Shown: positions 39,401 to 46,500 of the stretch, one piece after another
Position numbering within the stretch: position 1 is the stretch's first letter
Layout: each line of letters begins with the position of its first letter
Assembly: GCF_900637555.1 (NCBI RefSeq)
Contig: NZ_LR134378.1
Coordinates: 1,002,001-1,066,000, forward strand
Reading direction: 5' to 3'
Origin: Lautropia mirabilis
Lineage (GTDB): Bacteria > Pseudomonadota > Gammaproteobacteria > Burkholderiales > Burkholderiaceae_E
Length of the DNA stretch: 64,000 nucleotides
Program-made: the position numbers and the translations under genes
The notes under the pieces: generated by a model
What the model was told of the DNA's origin: nothing
The model's database searches: none
What the model saw: the letters and a program-made list of their open reading frames with translations, nothing else

Positions 39401-41885
39401 CGCACTTTCCAAAGCCCTTGCCCACTTCGTAGGTACAGTCGGATGCTGCATCGTACTCACCACCGCTGGTGGCCACGTCGTTGCGAAGTTTTGTGCCATC
39501 CAGCAGTGTCTGGCTCGTGCGTGCCTTGTAGGTGAGAGGAGGCTGTGCAGCGGCGTCAGAGTGTACGCCCAGGAATGGCGTGCGGTTCTCCAGCTTCCAG
39601 GTGAGCGTGGTGAGCCCCTTGGCCGGCTTGTCGTTCTGAATGGTGGGCTCGAGTTGCTGGCCGTCGAAACGGGCACTGTCGGCCACGTACTTCAGCCCGG
39701 TTGGCAGTATGTCCGTCACTGTGATGGTACCAGGTACGGGCTTGTTGACCGTGGCGTAATACGGGGTGATCTGATAGGTGATGACGGTGCCTGCGGGCAC
39801 TGGTGCAGTGGTGGCATTGGCCGGGGCAATCACCTTTTTGGTGGGACGTGTTGTGGTCTGCCGGTTTACCACGCGCAGGTGGTCCCAATTGGTGATGCTC
39901 TTTGCCAGGTTGGGCAGCGTGTCGGAGCGCAGCTCTGCACGGTTACGGATGATGCTGCCGGCGGCGATGGGCGCACCGGCCTGACGGATGCTGCGCGTGG
40001 GCGTCTGCACTTCAATGGTGGATGCCCAGGTTTCGCGCAGGATCAGTCCCCCGATACGCATGGAGGAGTCGTTGGCTGCGGGAAGGTTCCTGATGTTGCC
40101 GCGTACATAGACCAGGCCGCCGGCCGCTTCAGCTTCCTGCGGGGTGGCGTACCAGCGGATGCCTGGATCCAGGCAGCTGGCACGGGAATACTCGGATGTG
40201 CCGGGTACCGAGCGCGGGACGCCGGCTAGGCCTTCGTACTCGGAATGGGCACTATCGGTGGATGCGAAATAGGGCGAGCCGCTGGCCGGTACGCCATACT
40301 GATAGCTTATGTCGGGCGCCGGGACATTTGCCGTAATCAGAGCTGTGAAATTCTGGCCAATATCGAAGGCGGTGCGGTCGATGATGTCGCACAGCGAGAC
40401 ATTTTCGTGTGCTATTGCTCCGAAAGCGGAATATCCCAGCCGACTCGCTACAGTCTGTCCGTGAGACATCTGGTTGACGATACTGCCCGACGTCATGGTT
40501 GGGTCGCGTACCGTTCTGTAGGGCATGGGCAGGCTTTCATCTGGCTGGAACTGCTTGGCCGTGTTTCCTGAAGCCTCATTCCTCAGCTTATACGTGTCCT
40601 TATTATTGCTGGCCTGGTCACCGCTGATGGACTGACCCGTGATCGACTGACCACTGACGCTACGCAGCGTCATGGTGTGGTAGATGTCCTGATTTAGCGG
40701 GTAATCCTCAATTGAGGTCCACAGCAGCAGCGCCTTGTTGGCCACCCAGGCTTCCTGGTTGGTGGGCAGCTTGCGACCGTCGGGGAGAAGGATGGTAGGG
40801 ATATGCCGCAGCGCGGTGTCCACGCCGTCGAGGGCCAGCTGGACGTGGTTGCGATCGCTGGTGACCGTGCGGCAGTCACCGCCATTGGCTACGTAGTTAT
40901 TGGCAGTGCTGGGTGTGGGGCCCTGATCCATCACGCGGTAATACATACCGAAACCGTTGCTGATCAGCGGGCTGGGGCGGCCGTTGCTGGGGCTGCCGCA
41001 GCCATCGGCAAAGCTGCCGGTGGGGCGGTTGCCGGTGTTGGCGGGCAGATTGGCATGCCAGTTGGCCACGGCAACCGAGGGTGGGTAGCCTCCTACATCA
41101 AGGTCGACTTCGATGGGGGAAGTGGGGGCCAGCTGTTCAACGCCTTTCAGACCATGTCCGTGGGGGTTGCGTGCCGTCAGGCCAATCAGCATCTGGTGGT
41201 AGAAGCCATCCTTGCCGCCGGGGCCACTGCCGCGCCGGTAGCCTTGTGGTCCGCCCACGGACTGCTGGACGACCACGTCATAGAAGGGGGCGGCACTGAC
41301 GGTCAGGGTATTGGGCAGGGAAGCAGGCCCGGGTTGGACCTGGCCATTGGCACTGACTTCCAGGGAGGGAGGGGTGATCTTGTCACCATTGCCGGAACTG
41401 CCCAGCACGACCCCCTGAAAATAGACGGCCAACGTTCCGGCGCTGGCAACGTCGCCCAGACGGCAATCGATGGTCCGTTTGTCGGTCGACAGTGTGGACC
41501 CTCGCTTGCAGGCTGTTGGTAGGTAGCTCCAGACAGCTACCTGCTTGCCGGCATGCTGTGGCATCACGAGCTGGATGCGCAGGTCCTTTTCCGCATCATC
41601 GGTGGCCAGCTGCACCAGGTACTGGAACTCATCATGCGTTCGCACGATGTCGTTTCTGGGGCCGCTGTCCAGGCCGGGGCCGTCTGCACTGTCGAAATTG
41701 GGGGTGCCATCGAAGTGCGTGCTGTACTTCACCTCCGCGATACCGGCACTCACCGGCAGAGCGAACGATGCCAGGGTCATTCCTGCCAGCAGGCGGGCCA
41801 GGGGGCGAAGCGAAAGTGGAATAGACGGTCTGCGCATGATGCGTCGCATGTCCTTTGCCGGAGATCCGGCAGGGTGGTCGGTCAT
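34989..41885 (-). CDS. Giant exported surface protein A with DUF11, SdrD-B-like and prealbumin-like modules
   Basis: The protein has 2,298 residues. A signal peptide ends near FALPVSA (about residue 47); in-frame ATGs at 41849 and 41837 are alternative starts, and none has an ideal ribosome site. A unique N-terminal region (48-680) is followed by a DUF11-like part (from TTRPTKKVIAPANAT, about 680), a Cna-B/SdrD-like segment (GRVFADLDQNHVLDTADW, about 1045) and six prealbumin-like modules (1190-1818), each with the pattern LTLV..V.N.HGG ... W.C ... C.. and two Cys. The C-terminal 480 residues hold DUF11 (SIDKTSTSRSVEMGD, about 1985) and an SdrD-B-like domain (GQIYVDCNGNSVKDREELG, about 2135). 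No LPxTG, autotransporter barrel or OmpA domain is visible. It is likely a cell-surface or secreted adhesin or filament, but the role is inferred. It is a paralogue of the gene at 42132. Confidence 0.8.
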   Translation of the reverse strand: MTDHPAGSPAKDMRRIMRRPSIPLSLRPLARLLAGMTLASFALPVSAGIAEVKYSTHFDGTPNFDSADGPGLDSGPRNDIVRTHDEFQYLVQLATDDAEKDLRIQLVMPQHAGKQVAVWSYLPTACKRGSTLSTDKRTIDCRLGDVASAGTLAVYFQGVVLGSSGNGDKITPPSLEVSANGQVQPGPASLPNTLTVSAAPFYDVVVQQSVGGPQGYRRGSGPGGKDGFYHQMLIGLTARNPHGHGLKGVEQLAPTSPIEVDLDVGGYPPSVAVANWHANLPANTGNRPTGSFADGCGSPSNGRPSPLISNGFGMYYRVMDQGPTPSTANNYVANGGDCRTVTSDRNHVQLALDGVDTALRHIPTILLPDGRKLPTNQEAWVANKALLLWTSIEDYPLNQDIYHTMTLRSVSGQSITGQSISGDQASNNKDTYKLRNEASGNTAKQFQPDESLPMPYRTVRDPTMTSGSIVNQMSHGQTVASRLGYSAFGAIAHENVSLCDIIDRTAFDIGQNFTALITANVPAPDISYQYGVPASGSPYFASTDSAHSEYEGLAGVPRSVPGTSEYSRASCLDPGIRWYATPQEAEAAGGLVYVRGNIRNLPAANDSSMRIGGLILRETWASTIEVQTPTRSIRQAGAPIAAGSIIRNRAELRSDTLPNLAKSITNWDHLRVVNRQTTTRPTKKVIAPANATTAPVPAGTVITYQITPYYATVNKPVPGTITVTDILPTGLKYVADSARFDGQQLEPTIQNDKPAKGLTTLTWKLENRTPFLGVHSDAAAQPPLTYKARTSQTLLDGTKLRNDVATSGGEYDAASDCTYEVGKGFGKCVKSAFAEVTVQTPPGFVLEKTSSQTSITPGDDFDYSISFASIGQDTLAPNLPDIIDILPFVGDGEDNHALSFSGRTPASSFEPGAYTLKSVVPSSLDPNARIYYTKRPPHEIHNDPRDDSNRLVGGTTRWCLATELGTTGCPQTIGESTAIRVSPTLANLPRNTPYTIQLILGSHPVLAYPGNVFANRAGSRPVDPASSLLFVASQSNMQVRVRDHMSRLAGRVFADLDQNHVLDTADWALANRCITLQGTTSRGEAMTFSMRTDADGRYEFAEGARNKIHYNADCSGTPLPYFGGLLAGTYTVSKPAASGALSNGLAFLGTQAGSTTPNGTVQENRIAQITVARGAALQDYDFTEVPVRPRLTLVASVTNNHGATATADSVQLSATGADTAAGTIVQGNSGSSPVTQTTVPAGNYTLSAQELSDYNPASWQCVINGQAPVAGTNLTLAWGDQATCTASYEDQPKPAHLTLVSQVTNNHGGKASATDMTLSASHTDNGNTTTVSGTSGASTITRIEAANGTWTLASTALAGYTHGEWQCAIDGGAPASGNTLTLQRGQDAVCTINYEDQPPPPPQKKPTYLTLVSEIGNRHGGTKTTADLTLGASHTDDTGTTTALEGASGKPSITRVEVPTGAWTLSSAELGGYQRGEWSCTITPHADSTDKAVKQSSGNALSLAEGDEAVCTVRYEDVAPRLTLVGEVSNRHGGKASASDVTLQASQDHADGTSTTVSGISGSKAVTQVEVAHGDWTLSSSALNGYRHGDWQCAIDGGSARTGNSVALTHGQQAVCTIRYEDMPAQLTLVNIVTNQNGHTAKAEDFPLSAQGPTPLNGQSGSASVTGAGVLPGAYTLRADALPEYGSTPWSCNGGQLADSVLTIRSGEHVTCTIEHIDQPVSLTLDVDVVNEHGGTASKEDIALSATNVANPDDSISGISKTAAVTARQVKPGVFELQVPNLPRGYRVSKWVCTGGTLQDNILTLANREFAKCRVELKDIPASLKLAKAVDGSARLVAGTANEYDVAYTLTVSHEGGIAGVYDLVDAPAFDSDVEIVSATILRNDQPLNVTPSAVTGAGAAQARRQWPLASQQSLAIGASDVYRMTFRVRVPFEGSTANDRCQAAGDGAGHGLFNAATLTRQQGGQASGEPLSAQACLDTPEPVLAATLSIDKTSTSRSVEMGDLITYQLRIRNNGKSPALSPKVIDRLPRGFRFEPGSVRITNARATQVQMQGDRELHITLDRVAAAGTAQAAGQGGSNSDVTITYRLRAGVGSSQGDGINRAHVQCLGRDGASRSQCSNESRWKVRVTGGIFSDEACLAGQIYVDCNGNSVKDREELGIPGVRLYLENGTWIVSDEQGKYSHCGLRPRTHVLKVDARTLPRKSRLVTSSAQNVGDAHSLFIDAKKGMLHRADFIEGSCSATVIEQVKARQAQGANVSVQTEPEQPALKFESKYGAQARPRQQGTDGADQPMARTRH
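36426..38319 (-). repeat. Array of six prealbumin-like modules in giant gene A
   Basis: Module boundaries, read from the LTLV motif, fall near 38319, 37999, 37666, 37326, 37013 and 36727, giving units of about 95-113 codons. Each module carries a Cys after W(Q/S/V) and another before the Y/I/L-E-D end, a likely disulfide. A Pro-rich linker (six Pro with Gln/Lys) separates modules 2 and 3. Confidence 0.8.
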
Positions 41886-42131
41886 GGAAACAGGCGTCCG
41901 TCTTTCGTGCTGGGCAGGAAGGCGGACCGGTTCATGAATGAAGGATATTCGCCGCTGAGCTGGCTGCCGATGGAAAACGGGCAGCAGTCGATCAGTGGGG
42001 ATGGGCAGGGGATGGGTGGGATGGAACTATTGTGCCGTTGAGACATCCCCTGGGGATCCGGGAAATCTCCCGGATCCCGGTACCCGATAGACTACGGGTC
42101 GAGCCGGCGCGTCATGGCTCAGTGTCGCGTC
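41886..42131 (-). other. Spacer between the two giant genes
   Basis: 246 bases with no gene. It holds a perfect ten-pair stem-loop, GGGATCCGGG (42053-42062), loop AAATCT, CCCGGATCCC (42069-42078), about 55 bases after the gene B stop on the minus strand. No U-run follows on that strand, so it is not a standard intrinsic terminator and could allow read-through into gene A. No confident promoter for gene A is seen. Confidence 0.5.
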
Positions 42132-42144
42132 TCAGTGCCGCGTC
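42119..42144. repeat. Tandem 13-base duplication at the stop of giant gene B
   Basis: TCAGTGTCGCGTC (42119-42131) and TCAGTGCCGCGTC (42132-42144) are adjacent copies differing by one base. The second contains the stop codon of gene B; the same word ends gene A in a single copy. It looks like a small slippage or a trace of the duplication that produced the pair. Confidence 0.7.
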
Positions 42145-43578
42145 TTCGCCATCGGCTGATCGGCACCGTCGGTGCCTTGCTGGCGCGGCCGTGCCGGAAT
42201 GCCGCGCTTGCTGTCAAAGCTCAGCGCCGGCTGCCCCGGCTCGGTCTGCACGCTCACGTTGGCGCCCTGGGCCTGACGCGCCTTGACCTGCTCGATGACG
42301 GTGGCGCTGCACGAACCCTCGATGAAGTCGGCGCGGTGCAGCATGCCCTTCTTCGCATCGATGAAGAGACTGTGCGCATCACCCACGTTCTGGGCGCTGC
42401 TGGTCACGAGCCGGCTCTTGCGGGGCAAGGTGCGCTCATCGACCTTGAGCACGTGGGTGCGCGGACGCAGACCGCAGTGGCTGTACTTGCCCTGTTCGTC
42501 GGAGACGATCCAGGTGCCGTTCTCCAGGTACAGGCGCACGCCTGGAATGCCCAGCTCCTCGCGGTCCTTCACACTGTTGCCGTTGCAGTCCACGTAGATC
42601 TGGCCGGCCAGGCAGGCCTCGTCGGAGAAGATGCCGCCGGTAACACGCACCTTCCAGCGGGACTCGTTCGAGCACTGGCTGCGGCTTGCGCCATCACGGC
42701 CCAGACACTGCACGTGGGCGCGGTTGATGCCGTCACCCTGGGACGAGCCCACCCCGGCACGCAGCCGATAGGTGATCGTCACATCACTGTTGCTGCCCCC
42801 CTGGCCGGCGGCCTGGGCGGTGCCGGCAGCGGCCACGCGATCCAGCGTGATGTGCAGCTCCCGATCGCCATGCATCTGCACCTGGGTGGCACGGGCATTG
42901 GCGATGCGCACCGAGCCGGGCTCGAAGCGAAAGCCCCGCGGCAGCCGGTCGACCACCATCGGCGACAGGGCAGGGGCCTTGCCGTTGTTGCGGATGCGCA
43001 GCTGATAGGTGATGAGATCGCCCATCTCGACCGAGCGGCTGGTGCTGGTCTTGTCGATGGAGAGCGTGGCAGCCAGCACCGGCTCGGGCGTGTCGAGGCA
43101 GGCCTGGGCCGAGAGCGGCTCGCCGCTGGCCTGTCCGCCCTGCTGACGGGTGAGGGTGGCGGCGTTGAAGAGGCCATGGCCCGAGCCGTCACCGGCTGCC
43201 TGGCAGCGGTCGTTGGCGGTGCTGCCGTCGAAGGGCACGCGCACGCGGAACGTCATGCGGTACACATCGGAGGCACCGATGGCCAGCGACTGCTGGGTGG
43301 CCAGCGGCCATTGCTGGCGAGCCTGTGCAGCACCCGTGACAGCCGAAGGCGTCACGTTCAGGGCCTGGTCGTTGCGCAGGACGGTGGCGCTGACGATCTC
43401 CACATCGCTGTCGAAGGCCGGGGCATCAACCAGGTCGTAGACGCCGGCGATGCCGCCCTCGTGGCTGACGGTGAGGGTGTAGGCCACGTCATACTCGTTG
43501 GCGGTGCCGGCCACAAGGCGTGCACTGCCGTCGACGGCCTTGGCCAGCTTCAGCGAGGCCGGGATGTCCTTCAGTTCC
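42132..43578 (-). repeat. Near-identical 3' block, copy in giant gene B
   Basis: This is the partner of 34989-36441. By eye the two encoded tails differ at about 20 of 480 residues plus a two-residue indel (GAGAAQARR in A, GAAQARQ in B), with most changes in the last 25 residues and in scattered single codons. Confidence 0.9.
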
Positions 43579-46500
43579 AGCCGGCAGGTGACGTTCTGCT
43601 GATTGGCCAGCGTCAGGGTGTTGCCGCTGAGCGTGCCGCCGTTGCAGACCCACTTGCCCGTCTGGTAGCCGGGCAGTGCCAGCGCCTGCAGCTCGTAGAC
43701 GCCCGGGCGCACCCCGGCCAGCGTCACGGGCCGGCTGCCGGTGACGCCCTGGATATTGTCCGGGCCGCTGGCCGAGACCGCATGCTGGGCCGGCGTGGCC
43801 GTGCCACCATGGCTGTTGCTGATGTCCAGCGCCAGCGTCAGGCTCACCGGCTGGTCCACATGATGCACGCGGCAGGTGACATCGTCATGGCTTTGCAGCG
43901 AGAGCTTGCTGTTGGCCAGGTTCACCGCCTGGCCGCTGGCGTTCGCGCAGCTCCAGGTGCTGGCCGAGTAGCCGGGCAGGGTGCTGGCCGCCAGCGTGTA
44001 GGCGCCAGCCGGCACTTCCACCTGGGTCACGGTGGGCTGGCCGCTGCGTCCATCCACGAGGATGCGGCCATCGGCCGAGAGCGGGAAGTCCTCGGCCTGG
44101 GCGGTGCCGCTCAGGACGTTGGTGACGGTGTTGACGAGCGTGAGCCGCGCCGGTGCGCTGTCCTCGTAGACGATGGTGCAGACGGCGGCCTGGCCCTTTT
44201 GCAGGTTCAGGCTGCTGGCCACACCGGTCTTGGCGTCCCCGTTGGCGATGCGGATGGCACGTGCTCCGTCGATGCTGCACTGCCAGTCACTGTGCCAGTA
44301 GCGAAGCAGGGCAGGGGCCGAGAGTGTCCAGTCCCCGGTCACGACATCAGCCTGGGTGACGGCGCTGCTGCCGCTGTTGCCCGTGACGGTGACCGTGCGG
44401 GAGGTAGCCTCTTCAAAGTGGCTGGCCGACAGCGGAACGCTCTCTGCCGTGGCCGTGCCGCCATGGCGGTTGTTGACCACGCTCACCAGTGTGAGGCGCG
44501 ATTCCTTGGCCCGCGGCAGATCCTCGTAGGCCAGGGTGCAGGTGGCCTTCTGGTCGTAGTCCAGCGCCAGGGTGGCACCCGTGGCGGTCGTGGTCTGAGC
44601 CGACGCACCGTGCCCGGTGGTGATGACACAGCGCCAGTCGCCATGGCGGTAGTTGGGCAGCTCCGGCGCCGCCAGCGTCCAGGTGCCGGGTGCGACGTTG
44701 GCCTGGGAGACGGCAGCCTCGCCCGTGACACCGTGAATGCTGGGGTCGGTGTCCTTGTCGTGCTGGGCCGACAGGTGCACGTCATGCACGCCCAGCTTGC
44801 CCCCGTGGTTGTTGGTCACCTGACCCACCAGCGTGAGCTGCGGCTCGGCCCGACCGGCATAGCGCACGGAACAGGTGGCCTCATCGCCCCAGGTGAGCGC
44901 GACGCTGGCGCCATCGACCGGGGCCTGGCCATTGACCACGCACTGCCAGGCGCTGATGGCGTAGCCCGTCAGGGCTGGGGAGGACAGGGCATAGGTGCCG
45001 GGCACGACGTCCGTGCGGGTGACCGGGGCGCTGCCGCTGGTGCCCTGGAGCGTGAGCGCCGGATCGCCCGGACCCTTGGCCGTCAGCGCGATCTCGCCCA
45101 GCTGGGCCTTGCCGCCATGGGTGTTGTCGATGCTGGCCTGCAGCGAGAGCCGGGGTTTCTGGCGTGCTTCGGTGAAGTCGTAGCCGGTGGCGTTCTGGTC
45201 GCCCGTCAGCGTGATGCTGGCGATGCTGCGGCCGTCGGTGGCGGGCTGACCGCCCTGCGCACCGGCACGGGCTGCCCCCGGCAGGCTGTCTGCACTGTTG
45301 GCCGTGACACGCGATAGTGCATAGGTGCCGCCGGGCACCCCGGCAAAGCGCACGAGCGCCGTGCCGCTGCAGTCGGCGTTGGCAAAGACCGTGTTGGCCG
45401 CGCCCATGGCAAAGCCGTACTCGCCCTGGGCATTGGTTCGGGTCGAGAGCGTGACGGCCCGGCCCTGGGCGTCCTGCCCCTGCAGGAGCACGCACTGGTT
45501 GGGCAGGGCGGCATCGTCATGGTTGAAGGTGCCGTCCTGGTGGCCGTCGATGTAGAGCCGGCCGGCCAGGCTGTTGAGGGGCACCGTGCGGATGCGCACG
45601 TTCAGGTCGGTGCCGGAGTAGGTGTAGAGCAGGTGGCTGCTCGGATTGACGGGACGGGCACCGGCGTGGTTGGCAAAGACGTCGCCGGGCTGGGCGATGA
45701 GCGGATCGCTCGTCATCTTGACGCGGATCTCGTAGGGCTCGCCCGAGCCTAGACGCGTGAGCGTGGACTGGGTGCGGATGGCCGTGCTCTGGCCGATGTC
45801 GGCCGGGCAGCCGGCCTGGCCGAACTCGGCGGCCTGGCACCAGCGGGTGCTGCCGCCGGGCATGACGTTGCTGGCGTCACGCGCGTCGTTGTGGATCTCG
45901 GCAGGCGCACGGTTGGTGTAGTAGATGCGCATGCCCGGGTCGATGGTCGGGGGCTCGACGGCCTGCAGGTGGTAGGCGCCGGCATCGAAGCGCGAGGCCG
46001 GGTTGCGGCCGTTGAACGAGCGCGCGGTATCGGCCGTGCCATCGCCCACGAAGGGCAGGATGTCGATCACGTCGGGGATGTCGATCTGCCGCAGGGTCTG
46101 GCCCATCGCATAGAAGGCGATATCGTAATGGAAGGCCTCGCCCGGCTCGATCTCCTCTTTGGAGACGGTCTTTTGCAGCACGAAGCCCGGGGGCGTGTCG
46201 ATGGTGACGGAGGCGTCGGCCGACTTGGCGCAGGCCTTGAAGCCGCCCGAGGCGGTGTCGAACTCGCAGTCCGGATCAGCATCAATGGCGCCGCCGCTGA
46301 CCACGGCCTGGTTGCGCAGGGATGCGCCGTTGGGCAGTGTCAGCGCCAGCTTCGCACGGAAGGTGATGTCGGGCAGGTAGGCGCCGCCTTCCAGGTCGGT
46401 ACCCACGTGCGGGGTGACGTTCGTGTAGGTCCAGGTCAGGCGGGTGAGACCCTGCGAGGGGGTGTCCTCTTCCACCTGGGGCTCGACGGGTCGGCCGCCC

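Noticed and set aside
42053-42078. Intrinsic terminator for giant gene B
   Set aside because: The stem is perfect, but no U-run follows it on the minus strand, so it is listed only as a stem-loop in the spacer.
34929-45317. Long plus-strand open frames (34929-36719, 37290-40229, 42114-45317) opposite the giant genes
   Set aside because: They lie antisense to the giant genes, show no recognisable domains or ribosome sites, and are expected from high G+C and repetitive codon use on the other strand.
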